From Chalara sp. BL73 (lineage: Eukaryota > Ascomycota > Leotiomycetes > Helotiales), in NCBI GenBank assembly GCA_918026815.1, contig CAKJVC010000049.1, forward strand, positions 1 through 64,000: DNA of 64,000 nucleotides. Reading direction: 5' to 3'. Under the pieces are notes generated by a model. It saw only the letters and a list, made by a program, of their open reading frames with translations, did not search any database and had not been told where the DNA came from. The translations under genes were made by a program, and so were the position numbers. Shown one piece after another: positions 46,754 through 58,435 of this stretch (positions are counted from its first letter, which is position 1; the number at the start of each line of letters is the position of its first letter).

Positions 46754-48268
46754 ATGCCTTCTAATGCGGATACTCAGGATGTCATTGTGGTGGACGGACT
46801 TTCACGCCTTGGTAGGAATAATGGGATGAATACCGATTCCCCACACAACAGCAGCCCGGAGCCTGATCACGATGGCGATGGAAATACTAGCGCATCAATA
46901 GACCGAAGGAGGAGCCGACGTGGCCCAAAGACAACCGGTGATCAGCTAGAGGCCTTGCGCGCAATGCCAGAGCTTCGGCCCATGCCTTGGAAAGAGGGCA
47001 AGGAGCTCAGCCTTAAGGACTCGATCTTCGCTGAGAGGGTACAGACAAGAGGCGCATGCCTCCTGGCAACGAGAGGAGAAGTTCGAAATCCCCCATGCTC
47101 TCATTGTGCGAAAGACGTGGGGAGGTTCTCACTATGTGTTGCTTCGGAGGATTGGTTCAATGGGGCTTGTGCAACCTGCCAATTAGCTACTCGCAGTCAC
47201 CTGTGTGATTTCAGAAAGCCCGAGACACTGCGTAGGTATTTCCATTTAAGCGGAAACTACATTCATAAAACATTTCTAACATTGAAAACAGGAGTCAAGG
47301 TTGAAGGGCGGTCGAGGAGACAAGACTCGAAGAGCCTACACTCGATTACTCGAAGCACAAGCGATGCAAAAGATACAGATACAAATGGGGAGCAAAATCT
47401 AGGAGATTCAAGTGAAGAAAAATCGAAATCAAGAATCGCAAGATCAGAAAGGGCTGATGGGCAAACTTCCGAGACTTCCGCTCTCGACTCGCCTGATAAC
47501 AGGAAGCGCAAACGCAAAAGTGAAAAGCTTGAGCAGCTTGAGTCTCCGAAGGAAACACTTCAGCCAACACATGTATGGAAACCATATACATCTCCCTACT
47601 TACCTCCAGAGCCAGCAAACAGTGCTCCTGATCCTCGAAGTGCATACCGAACGCCGCTTCCTAGTATATCAACCACCTATTCTTCACCGTATACACTACC
47701 TTCTCAGTCCACATCCTCTTCACGTCCACCTGAACAGCCAGTTCGTCTAAATTATGTATATCAAAAAGAAGAATTACACAATGGGAATAGATACCAACGC
47801 ATAGCACAAGCACCACCACCAAGACTTTCACCTTTGCAAAGCAATCATTCCCAGTCATATTATCCTTCGAATGGCGGAACTTTTACAGCTGTGAGCAATA
47901 CTAGAGATAGAGATGCAACAGAATCTTTATCTCCCAGCACTCAATTACTCCAGCCGCGACATAATATGTCCGATCAGCCGCAGATACCGCCAAAGATTAC
48001 AATTCCAAGCTCGAATTCACCCACTCATCCTAATACAACGCCTCATCCTACCTCACATCCCTCAAACTTTCCAGAAACGCCATTAATTGATACTTTGACC
48101 AGGAAGAAACGACAACAGATATACAGCATAATTGGAGGTTTACAAAGTGGTATCCGGAGCTGTCACCAACAGGCACAAAACATGCAGCGGCAATTAAACT
48201 CACTTCAAGCCGCATTAGGTATTGATGTTGAGGATGAGGACAACATTGCGGCAGTGGAAAAAGCTTGA
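46754..48268 (+). CDS. DUF3716-domain protein
   Basis: A single exon of 504 aa from ATG 46754; an in-frame GTG at 46739 is not a likely start. Near residues 114-151 lies a Cys cluster, NPPCSHCAKDVGRFSLCV then ACATCQLATRSHLCDF. It matches the C-x2-C ... C ... C-x2-C ... C layout of fungal DUF3716, a putative zinc-binding module found in many Pezizomycotina proteins of unknown role. Before it are a low-complexity N-terminus and an RRRSRRG basic patch, then RKRKRKSEK (another NLS-like run), a long Ser/Pro/Gln/Thr-rich linker and a C-terminal helix (RQQIYSIIGGLQSGIRSCHQ) that could form a coiled coil. I infer a nuclear protein; function unknown. Confidence 0.8.
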   Translation: MPSNADTQDVIVVDGLSRLGRNNGMNTDSPHNSSPEPDHDGDGNTSASIDRRRSRRGPKTTGDQLEALRAMPELRPMPWKEGKELSLKDSIFAERVQTRGACLLATRGEVRNPPCSHCAKDVGRFSLCVASEDWFNGACATCQLATRSHLCDFRKPETLRRYFHLSGNYIHKTFLTLKTGVKVEGRSRRQDSKSLHSITRSTSDAKDTDTNGEQNLGDSSEEKSKSRIARSERADGQTSETSALDSPDNRKRKRKSEKLEQLESPKETLQPTHVWKPYTSPYLPPEPANSAPDPRSAYRTPLPSISTTYSSPYTLPSQSTSSSRPPEQPVRLNYVYQKEELHNGNRYQRIAQAPPPRLSPLQSNHSQSYYPSNGGTFTAVSNTRDRDATESLSPSTQLLQPRHNMSDQPQIPPKITIPSSNSPTHPNTTPHPTSHPSNFPETPLIDTLTRKKRQQIYSIIGGLQSGIRSCHQQAQNMQRQLNSLQAALGIDVEDEDNIAAVEKA

Positions 48269-49524
48269 GTTTACACATGTATTTATGAAAAGGCGTACTT
48301 GCGCTTAGCGGGATATGGAGGCGTTGCGTTGCACTTCGGGCGATAGGAAGGCGTTGGCAGATTAGGATAGGTATCTAGGAAAGGCTAGCTTGGGTACAAT
48401 ATGGAACCATGTTGAGCGATGGAATACACAAATATAGTTCTTAATTTCAGCATTCGCGCAAACGAGGAAGGTCCCTATTCTATCACACATGCGATATTGT
48501 TAGTCTATGTATGCGTATCACGCGGCAGCTTGTCAATCATTATGTGACCTTATATGCACTTTCCCATTGTATGGAAGTTTCCATGATTCTATGAAATGGT
48601 TTTTTTGGGGGGTAACCCCTCGTTCAGTGCTTTAACGTCTAATTTAACTAGTGCTCAGTACCTAGCCGCAATCACCGATTACAATTCTCACATTTAAGAA
48701 GATATTTCGTCAGTAACTTGACTTATACAAGGGCTATAAATGGGTCGCTTCTCCCCGACTTGGTGCGTATTCTTTTCAATTGAGGCATCCAAGCAGAACG
48801 TAGTGTCGCCCTGTTTTAACAGACTCACCGAATTACTCTGCATCACCTGCGTCGTCGAAAGGACCAATCATGCGACACCTCCGCCATGCCCATGACCTGC
48901 ATTTCTGTGATGCGATTGCTATAGATCGATGAAATATATGATATGGCGCCGTTGATTGGCTAGCCTTACCATTCAGGGCGGTGCAATTGTTGGTTCCTGC
49001 GCGCAGCCTCCACTATCCCAGGCACCAAAACATGGGAGAAATTTTCTCGTCACACCACACTCTCTTCAAGATACCGATATAAACCGCCCAATTAAAGTAT
49101 TTCTCAGCTTGATTATTCCATTTGGTGAGGAAAATGCGACGTAACAATCGTCGGGTTTTGCTGGGCTCCAATCAGCTGGCGGAATTGGAAGTTGGGGGCG
49201 TTGCAAGAGCTAACGAGAACCGGCGCTGATGTGAGAGCTGAGGCAAAAGGTTCCCCACGAGCACATCCAATTGAGCCGAGGAGAGGGTCTATGACGATGG
49301 TACTGAGCCAGCTGCCCAAATATGGGCGTGCGGAATGCCTGACGAAAGAAGGCACCGCCGAGTTGGTTGCACGAGTATAAGGGCTTTCAGTCCCTCCAGC
49401 TCCGAGTCTTCAGGCCGAGCTTTCCTCTAACCATATATCATAAGAACATCCTAAGAATTTGCGTTATACCAAGCGCTACGGAAAATCGATCTTCAAAATT
49501 TCTGTTTAAATTCTGGGTTTCAAA
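48269..49524. other. Intergenic, no gene seen
   Basis: About 1.25 kb between tandem plus-strand genes. Only short unsupported frames occur. Confidence 0.5.
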
Positions 49525-50588
49525 ATGCTCTTCAGCGAATACGCGCCAGCCGCGTTGGCAGCAGTGTCGACCTTCACTCAGAATATACTAGGCAGGCCCT
49601 CGCCAGCCACGGAGAACTGGCCTGGGAAAATAGACTATTACCAGCGCAATCTCAAGACCATCAGCGAGATCTACAACCTTACTGTCTTTCCAAGTAAGTA
49701 CAGCCCTTCATCAAAATGAATAGACGACTAACCACGTTAGATAACCTTCCAATTATCGTCAATGGCTCCAGAGCAGTTCCGGCAGGGCTTTTCTCTCAAA
49801 ATGCATCCGGTCGTGTATCGCCTTTAGGGAATTTCACTGGCTTCGAGGACAGCATCGAATATTTCTTTGCTTTGGCCCTTGTACCTCAAGCCCCATCATT
49901 CAGCGTCTTTTCCAAAGCTAGCGTTATCGAATTCAGCAGCGGGTGTCCAGAAATCGCCGCCTCTGTTGCATACCTTGAGACTCGGGTCTTCAATCCTGGA
50001 GCGCCAAATCATAATCAGTACCTCAGTACATTGAAGCAAGTCGCCTTCTGGCGATTCGATAAAAAGGGCGCCGTGCTAGCATATGACGCCTGGATCCCGA
50101 ACCTTGGTGATTGGAACTTCCTTGCGCAAGGACAGAAGAATATCACCAATCCTTATGTTCAAAGTGCCATTATTGGAGGAATCTGTCCACTTGTGCAGCA
50201 GCGTTGCAGGGGCAAAGATCAACAATATGCCGAGTAAGTCTCCTCTTGCTTCCGTTTATGTTCGGTACTAATTCTAAATAGTGTTGCCGAATGCGTGGCT
50301 TCATGGAGCTCAAAGTCATTCGGTGACTATGATGACCCATGGTCCGACAGCGTGGTGTGCAGAACGATCCACGTCATCTTAGCAGGTGTCAGACCTGATG
50401 TGCACTGCACGCACGTTGGAGCAGATGGAGGCGGAAAGTGCGTTGACTGGCCATATAACAAAGGCTATTTTGATGACGAGGAGCTGTTTGGCAAGCCAAG
50501 TGGCCAGACATTCATCTGCCCAAAGAAAGAGCATTGTCATTGGCCTTGGGAGGAAAATGAGGAGAGGGTTAGAATAGAGCTTGAATAG
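49525..50588 (+). CDS. Secreted protein of unknown function
   Basis: Three phase-consistent exons (49525-49693, 49741-50233, 50282-50588; introns 47 and 48 nt) give 322 aa. The N-terminus (MLFSEYAPAALAAVSTFTQN) behaves like a signal peptide. The body contains ENWPGKIDYYQRNLKT, GNFTGFEDSIEYFFALA, GCPEIAASVAYLETRVFNPG, VAFWRFDKKGAVLAYDAWIP and VCRTIHVILAGVRPDVHCTH. These blocks recur in a family of secreted ascomycete proteins that I remember only as hypothetical. The fold could be NTF2/SnoaL-like, since the tryptophan-rich 'AFWRFD...YDAWIPNL' block is suggestive, but this is a guess. Conserved Cys in the C-terminal half (CPLVQQRC, CVASW, CRTIH, CTHVG, CVDWP) suggest disulfides. Confidence 0.82.
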
Positions 50589-51410
50589 AGAAGGCGATCA
50601 AGGAAATATCAGTATGGAATTGTAGGAGTATTGGATAGACCATATGGCTGGGCTTTTTTTTCTTTCCATGGATGGTTGGGAAGTTGTAGATGTACCATTT
50701 CATGCTGAAGAAGAATATACATTCATGTTCTATCAACCAGACTATTCGGAGTGGCTCAAACATTATACTTGAAAGCTTTCCAGAGGCGCCCAAATGAGGA
50801 TATAAACAGGTGTTTCAAATTCCTATTTGATTGGCCTCTCCTTCGACAGGCTTTTCCTCTCTCGCCATCCTCCAGTCCATTCATAACCCCGTTTTTGGCA
50901 AAGTAGGTGAGCTTGGAAGACTGAACTATCTGCGAGCGTCACTGAATAATCCAAGTTCCACTTATTAACACCGAAATGTAGAAGAGGATCTGTTTGTCTT
51001 CCTGATGTAGCCCCAAACTCGTATATGCCTTCTCGCTAAATGTCCTGCCGACCTTGGTCTTGAAATTGATTGGTTTGAGAACCAAACACGCGGCTTAGTC
51101 ATCCCTTCCGACCAGACATCGGCTATCGGCGTGAGTCACGTTACGACATTTGAGGCGGTGCATTTACTTCCTCTTAAGCTCAAGTTCAATATTGTAAGAT
51201 GAATTCATATATAGCGGGAGCAGTCTTATTCCTGGATTTTCGGATATCAAAAGTAGTGGCAACATTTCCTTCTCGACGAAGCACTTGTCTCAATTCATAG
51301 GCAGAAAGGCATGATACTCCTCGATTTATACTTCATGTTGAGAATATGTCTAACAAAACCAGCTAGACTTTATTTTCCAGACTCAAATAACCTAAATAGA
51401 GATTAAGCCA
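50589..51410. other. Intergenic / promoter of RNA-repair gene
   Basis: No gene seen. This is the upstream region of the multidomain RNA-repair gene. Confidence 0.45.
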
Positions 51411-54390
51411 ATGCTGGAACTTGCCCCGTTCAGAGGCACACTTTCGCTCGTTGGCCCTGAGCTGAAGGATCATATTTTACGATTGTCTCCGTCGACTAAT
51501 GTGGAGGATCTGTAAGAAGCCCCTGCTCCTCACCCCAAAAGCATTCCGCAGAACTTGGTGTATATGCGTATAGCCAATGCATAGCTCAATGAATCTCCTT
51601 GTTCGATGCGTTAAAAATTTGATATACGACGTACAAAGATCAAGCATATTTTTTGCGCCTTAGTTCTTTTGTTGGCCTTTGACAAACCTTGTCACCCATA
51701 ACTCTAGTATATTCAGCATAGTTGCTTTTGTTTGTTTTACGGTTGTCACGACCATACCTAACATTGCAAACAGAGTACCCCACATGACTGTGATTGCTAA
51801 GCATGAAGCTCAAAAAATTGGACTCGTGCCCGAAAGGGGAACAGAGGTATCCCAGGAGGTACCTGCTCTTATTAAATGCTCTATAGGAATACGGAGCTAA
51901 CAATAGATATTTACAGTCACTGCAAATACTTTCTATTGGAGAGGTAAAGGACGTACAGTATCTCATTGTTTCTTGGACTCACGCCCAAATGTTTCGGAAG
52001 AAACTTGGTCTTGAACCAAAGGCTTTCCATATCACGATATCAAAAACTGATATTCATGATGTGTCCAAAGATCTCACAACTACTAAGGGAGGCTATCAGG
52101 CTTTTGTGAAGATATTTCGGGATCTACCTGAAAGCACTATGGACTACATCTTAGCAGATTTACTCACAACCTCATGGCAACAAGATCTATGTTTCGAGTT
52201 TCTGGAGAAGTTCCCCAACTCTTACCGAGCATTGATTCGTCTTGCAGACAATACTCACGGTCGACCTCACATTTCGACCAATGCTTACGCCCGTGCTTTA
52301 TCACTGAACCCGGCACTTCATGACTATGCGGTAAAGAAATTGAAGCGGCTTGCCCCTTACACAAGATGTGGCCCTTTTCAAGTTGAAGGAGAAGAGCAGC
52401 TTCCAGCAGCACTTCTTCATCCTTGGCCACTTGATGCAAGAGACGCAGTACGAAATGTCAGTTCTGAACATCCTGTAGAAACTCGCGTTCATGTCTGCTA
52501 TCCTTCTGAGGCAAAGGCATTACCCCGATTCTTCAGCATGGTGCTGCCTTATAGACTCGCAGGCATGTCGACACCTAGAAATGAGCAAGATATCGATATG
52601 CTTGTCAAGATTGGGGTAACGAAAGTGCTCACACTCACAGAAGAGGAGCCACTCGATCCATCCTGGTTTGAATATAAAAGAGTGTCACATATTTTCATCC
52701 CTACGCCGAATTATAAGCCACCCACTATTGCCGAAATGGACTACATCTATCAGCTTTTCTGTGATGACACAGATGGGTTTTGGCTGGTTCATTGTGGCGG
52801 AGGGAAGGGAAGAGCTGGAACAGTGTTAGCCTGCCTTCTAGCGATGCAAAGAAGCGAAGATGGTACGCCCCAGATGGAGAAGACTCAGGTCATTGAGTAT
52901 CTTCGGAGAATCCGCCCTGGTAGCATAGAGACGACGCATCAAGAAGAATTTATCGCTTCTTGGCTATCTCATCGATGGAAGACAGCCCATCTCTCTGCAA
53001 AGATCGAAGAACCGTATTCCACTTTAGAGGTCAAGATCGATACCAAGCAGTTCCCATTAGGGATTAATTCGGGGAATGTCAGATTCATCATGCTCGTAGG
53101 ACTACCTGGTTCAGGTAAGAGCTACGTTGCTAAGTCTATTGCACTTCGTCGAACAGGGCAGACCATCATCATTTCGCAAGATGAATCCGGTTCTCGGTCA
53201 GCGTGCGAAGCGCAGCTACAAGGAAAGTATAAGGACGACACTCTGCTGATTTTAGACCGATGTAATCCAGACCCGGCCGAGTAAGTACATCTCTTTCAAC
53301 CAACTACCCGTCGTTTCCTTTTCGCATTCGGGAATGCTGATATTTTGCATTGTTTTAGCCGCAATTATTGGCTAAGCCTCTTGATGTCCCCTGCCAACAC
53401 GGCCTGCTTTTATTTTGACTACGAAATGGGGCTCTGCCTACAGCGCATTGACGCTCGCATTAACCATCCCACGATCCAAGCAGGACGGGGAAAGAATGCC
53501 GTGAAGCAAATGAATGATCTCATGAGAGCGCCTACACTCTCTGATGGATTCGGTGCTATTGCGACAATTTCTTCTCACAATGCAGCTAGGGAAGCGATAT
53601 TCAAGTTTGGGGGCGAGGTTACAATCACCAAGTTCCCACGCACAACACACCTGATCAATCTCGGAGCCTCAACTGCTGATGATCTGGTGAAAGATGACTG
53701 GAAGGGCAATTTGACAGGAAATCTGATCATTGAAGAGAAGGTTGATGGTGCGAACATGGGCTTCTCATTAGATTACGATAAGAATCTCCTGGTTCAAAAC
53801 AGGGTATGTTGAATTTTGCCAGTGTCCCGCATATTTGGGTGAAACCGCTACTGAATGTCTACTGATTACTTATCTAGTCTCACTACGTGAACTATACAAG
53901 CCACGCACAGTTCAAACCTCTCAAACCGTGGCTGGAGAAAAATTCCGAAGTGCTCGTAAAGCTCCTTGATCTTGATCCGAAATTCCCTGAACGCTATATT
54001 CTATATGGAGAATGGGTCGTTGCAAAACACTCAATCCCATACACCTCTCTACCAGATTATTTCATCGCCTTCGACTTCTACGATCGCAAAACCAGGACCT
54101 TCACTTCCAGAGAATACTTGGCCAGAATGCTGGAAGGAACGGGAATAAGCCAGGTGCCTCTTATACTATCTACTGAAAGTATCAGTAGAGGTGAGATATT
54201 AAAGTACATGAAACATAAAAGCTCGTTCTGTGATGGTTTAGTTGAAGGCGTATATGTACGTTTCGAGGACGAGAAAAGGAGTATGACGATTGATAGAGGT
54301 AAGATTGTGAGGTCAGATTTCATTGCTGGGAACGAACACTGGACAAAAGCAGAGACTCAGGTTAATGGCCTAAAAGTCTCGGACGAGTAG
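51411..54390 (+). CDS. Multidomain RNA-repair protein: 2H phosphoesterase, Cys-phosphatase, P-loop kinase, RNA ligase
   Basis: Five phase-consistent exons (51411-51511, 51774-51858, 51917-53280, 53359-53803, 53878-54390) give 835 aa. Order of parts: HxT motifs at 37-39 (PHMTVIA) and 100-102 (FHITIS), as in 2H phosphoesterases/cyclic phosphodiesterases; a dual-specificity-type phosphatase with HCGGGKGRAGT at 354-364 (C355, R361); a P-loop kinase with GLPGSGKS at 457-464; then an Rnl2-like nucleotidyltransferase with KVDG at 644-647 (adenylated Lys644), LYGEW at 707-711, FDFYDRK at 730-736, EGVYVR at 788-793 and KIVRSD at 807-812. Together these could open cyclic phosphates, phosphorylate 5' ends and seal RNA. 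The order differs from Trl1 (ligase-kinase-CPDase). The 262-nt first intron is the least certain; the ligase end is the most certain. Confidence 0.88.
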
Positions 54391-55679
54391 TTATTCAATA
54401 GCACTTTTGAAAGTATCACTTGTAATAAAGGATCCACAGAGGCGACTGTTCGAACGAATTCATTTTCTCGTGGCGTTTTTAAACATTGGAGGTTTCCTCC
54501 AACATCCAACAAAGCATTCTCTCGAATTTCAGGCGAGACACTTATACCTATCACATATACGTGAAAATCCCAACGCCGCGGAACCAACCAAGAACGCTTT
54601 CGAGGTTTCAGGTTGCGATCTGCCAGCCGGACTTTAACACGGCTCGGGCCGTACAGCGGCTAGCCTCCTAGGTCCAACCCAACACTAAGGCGTCATGCAC
54701 GGCCCAACTTGGAGTCGTCGAACGAATACCCCACTCCAAATCGATCCAAATCTGAGTTTCATGACTCACAGCAAGTGTTGCCATAGCGGAAAGCCTACTT
54801 TGTAGTAACCGCATTGAGAAATTTCAAAGGAAACCGGGCTTCTCATATTTTGCTTTCGACGGATTGCACGGCCGATTCGGGCGCTTTAGACGGAGGAGTA
54901 ATCTTGGCATGGCAATGGATTTCGACACGTTCTTGCTTTATTTTGGTGCTCATTCACTGGGCGGCAAATTTATGAATCCTACCTATGATAAGAGAAACAA
55001 GTTAGCCCTTGTTCCGTATTGATTTCCATGGAGAGATTGCTAAGCAATACCACGAAATTTGTGAAATCCTCAATACCCAAGGGATTGCTATGGGATATCC
55101 TATTTTCATAGTAGTGCATATCACTAGTGCAATGGCTTCCAATAGCCAAAGTTTTAGACTCTGATTTACACCCCGTCCATTTTGAAAACACAAATAACAC
55201 TTTAAAACCAAACAAGCTTTATACTACCGCTAAGGTGCATCTAAAACTCACCAATGACTTTGGTTTTCTTTTAGTTGAATAACTAATTCTCTACTATATA
55301 ATCTCTCTTGCGTCTTCCTAAATACCAATTGAGTCAAAATATCCTATCGATATTACCTGCCTTAATATTTTCTCTAGTTGGACGTCATTCTCACAATCCA
55401 CCACGCACCGTAGGACACTGAATACATACGTGCATGTCGTCTTCGTCATATTTACGCACTACAGCAGTCCAACTCGTCACTAGAGTAGGGAGCTTGAAGA
55501 ACAATTGAATGAACCTGACTACATCATAAAGGGACCCCTTGAATTGCCATCCTTCCAGAAAAGCTATCATCAATCCAACAACTGAGAATCACCAAGAACG
55601 AGGTATACCTTGCACAGAGATACATATCAGCGCCGAAAAATAAGAGGGAAGGGCTCAACATTCATCTGCTTCAGCAACT
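54391..55679. other. Intergenic, no gene seen
   Basis: About 1.3 kb with no supported frame. The middle is AT-rich (54960-55400). Confidence 0.5.
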
Positions 55680-57770
55680 ATGAGCCAACCAAGTAATAAT
55701 CCACTTGGTGACGAGGTTGCTGACTCAGAAACTCCTCAGCAGAGGCAATCAGAGGATATTCCTAAGATAGCACCATCTTTAGCCTTCATTCTGATTCGTC
55801 CTTATGACTATTTTCAAGACAGCTTATTCCATGCCCGCAGCATGACCCCAATTGAGCCCACTACACAGGAAACTCCTAGACACCTTGAAATCGTCCCTAC
55901 AGATAACCTTTCTGTAGAAGACAACACTATTCATACTGACAGCATCCGGCAAAGTGAACTCTCAGAAATAGGTACTACTTATAGCGATGTATCAGCGGCT
56001 CCTCAAAGCACTTCCCCGGGGTATAACCCTTCCTCTTATCTCAACGAAGGCCAATCTCTACAAGAGGTTACAAACCGTTTGGCCGGCCTCGGGATGTCTG
56101 ATTCAAATTTACCTCAAGCAGATATTTCCAGCTCAGAAGCTGCTCGACTGGCAGATGCTATGAATCAGTGGTCTCCAGAGCAAGAAGCAGCACATATTTT
56201 AATGGGAATGAGGCTATCAGTCTCCCCTAGTTCTGCGGGGGATACTACCAGTAGAGAAGTCGAACGAGCGGCAAACAGTGTCTTGAGCCAGAATGGTACT
56301 AACCCAGATTTCAATTCCATATATCGCGCAAATACGGATGCCGAGGCAGCAGCGAACACCCTGCAAAGTATGTCTAATGGAAAAGTTTCTTCAAGTACAG
56401 GATGTATCTTTGCAAATAGTGATGATACTGATATGACTTCTGAAGAAGGTAAGCGAGTCTCCTCTAGCCAGGATCCTGCAATCTTCAAAACTCAACTAGT
56501 TCCTCCAACAGCGGAAGACTGGGACTCGATCTTGGAGGCAAATGAGAGACATGATGAATCTCGTCACTCAATGCAATATCGCCCACAGACCTGGACCAGC
56601 CGTTCAGGAGTTGAGGTCAGGCCCATACACAATATCATGTGTGCTGTACACTTTGGCTCCCAAAGCTCTCGTAGGATGACAGGCATTAACGAATCCGGCC
56701 TTCAAAACCCTAGTCTTAATTGTGAGATTTCAAGAATGGAGCCGGACGCGCATGCATCTCAACCATCGGTTCAACTACAACAACTAGCCACTAATAATGC
56801 CAACGTCAACCAGCGAAACAAGAGTCAAGAAAGCGAGTATCATATCAACCAAAAAGCACCTAATGAAGCAATGCAAGGGAATAGACAAAATACGCAAGAC
56901 AAAATCAACGGAAAGAAGCAGCTGGCACTCGAGAATCCCGAAGCAAAACCGAAAACTTCGCCAAACACAGCTGCAGGCAGCGATGGCGGCTTCATAGCTG
57001 ACCCAGACCAGATAACTCCTCCAGAAACAGCGTCCAATGCTCCAGCCAGCAAAGGAGCACCCAAACGACAGCTACGTAGCAAGCGGTGCCGGGACGAAGA
57101 CGACAAAACCCGCGATTGTGAACCTTCCTCATCGTCGAATGAAGATGAGGAAATTCCTCCCGCTCTCAAGAAAGCCAGGAAAGCTAATGGAAGCAAGAAA
57201 GCGACACCGCGAATAGGCACAATTCAATCTGTAAACCCGCCAAAGACCCCAACTAGTAAGAAAGGGACCAAGGAAACTTTACAGGTGGCAAGATCACCGA
57301 CCCCATGGAACTCCTCTAGAGAGGAAGACAATACGACTTCAGGGTCCAGCTCTACACTTGAAGAAGTAGATGGCATCAGCTCTGGCACAACGGCAAAAAG
57401 GGGCAATCGTAGAAAACGCGAGAAATGCAGACACAACAACGACGTAAACGCGACGGATGATGATGAGAGTTGGCAGCCCGACCGTTGTGAAGAAGCGTAT
57501 CGTGCCAAAAGCAGGAAGCTCGGGCTCGGGAACTTCTGGCCTTCTGCGGAGACCTTCGCGGATGGGAGCCTGAATCACAAGCTAAGGAGAGGATGCAACA
57601 GCCCAGGATGCTTCACCCCCAGGCAGATCGAGTTGCTGGAGGAGCGAGCGAGGAATGATACGGAAGAGAGCATGAAACGTGTTCCTAGGTCTGAATCTCT
57701 GAACGCATCGGAGGATGAGGCGAATGAGGCACCAGGGCCGGTTATGGGATGTTTTGTTTTATGCTCCTGA
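55680..57770 (+). CDS. Large disordered protein of unknown function, likely nuclear
   Basis: A single open exon of 696 aa from ATG 55680. It is Ser/Asn/Glu/Gln-rich and probably disordered over most of its length. Short alanine-leucine-methionine blocks recur: SEAARLADAMNQW, EQEAAHILMGMRLS and DAEAAANTLQSMSN. They look like repeats of a small helical unit. The C-terminal third carries basic, NLS-like runs (KRQLRSKRCRDED, KRGNRRKREKCRHNN) and acidic Ser tracts, then a compact segment (AYRAKSRKLGLGNFWPSAET ... FTPRQIELLEER). I do not recognise a named domain. An intron could be hidden at the extreme 3' end, but the frame closes normally. Confidence 0.75.
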   Translation: MSQPSNNPLGDEVADSETPQQRQSEDIPKIAPSLAFILIRPYDYFQDSLFHARSMTPIEPTTQETPRHLEIVPTDNLSVEDNTIHTDSIRQSELSEIGTTYSDVSAAPQSTSPGYNPSSYLNEGQSLQEVTNRLAGLGMSDSNLPQADISSSEAARLADAMNQWSPEQEAAHILMGMRLSVSPSSAGDTTSREVERAANSVLSQNGTNPDFNSIYRANTDAEAAANTLQSMSNGKVSSSTGCIFANSDDTDMTSEEGKRVSSSQDPAIFKTQLVPPTAEDWDSILEANERHDESRHSMQYRPQTWTSRSGVEVRPIHNIMCAVHFGSQSSRRMTGINESGLQNPSLNCEISRMEPDAHASQPSVQLQQLATNNANVNQRNKSQESEYHINQKAPNEAMQGNRQNTQDKINGKKQLALENPEAKPKTSPNTAAGSDGGFIADPDQITPPETASNAPASKGAPKRQLRSKRCRDEDDKTRDCEPSSSSNEDEEIPPALKKARKANGSKKATPRIGTIQSVNPPKTPTSKKGTKETLQVARSPTPWNSSREEDNTTSGSSSTLEEVDGISSGTTAKRGNRRKREKCRHNNDVNATDDDESWQPDRCEEAYRAKSRKLGLGNFWPSAETFADGSLNHKLRRGCNSPGCFTPRQIELLEERARNDTEESMKRVPRSESLNASEDEANEAPGPVMGCFVLCS

Positions 57771-58435
57771 CTTAAAAGAAACGCCACGCCAACGAGGGAC
57801 CTAAGACGAATGACCAGCGCTCTTGGTCCAATTGACTAAATTTTCGAACCAGCTGCGAGCAAAGGCGTCCATAGACGGCCCCGATTAGCAGGAGTCGAAA
57901 TGATCGTATAGGAAAAACGATATCGTGAAGCGAATAACTGACACTCGCTGAAGAGGGGTGTGGAAATCCAATTCCTCTTATATATATTTATGCGACAGCC
58001 CAACACCGCTATTCTGGATAGATATATTGTTAGGACCGCAGAGGGCAGTCAACGGAAATATGGATAGTTGCAATACTTTGCGCATCTACTGTCACCTCTC
58101 ATCGATATCTGTGATCCATACAGTGCTCCATGCGTATCCTCAGGCCCACCGAATGCTTTCCTTTTCTTAGATACTCGCTATTTAATATTCAAAAAGACAT
58201 TACTCAAGCGAAGCAACAGCATAGGCAGAAACGATAAGCTCTGTGATATAATCATTCTTATACATACGGCTCAATCTCTTCCAGTCATTAGAATTCGTCA
58301 GACTTTGTGCTCTATAAGCTCCTACCAGACACCAGCCATGGCATGGGAAGTCTCGCTTTCACTCTTGCTACCATGCCCCGATTTCACTTAGAACAGTCCA
58401 GTGTCAGAATCCATGGTGTAACCTGCTTACGGCCA
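57771..58435. other. Convergent 3' flanks, no gene seen
   Basis: This lies between the 3' ends of the disordered-protein gene (+) and the aquaporin (-). Nothing recognisable. Confidence 0.5.

Noticed and set aside
49113..49355. 80-codon minus-strand frame as a gene
   Set aside because: No motif and no splice-supported extension; it lies in the upstream region of the secreted-protein gene.
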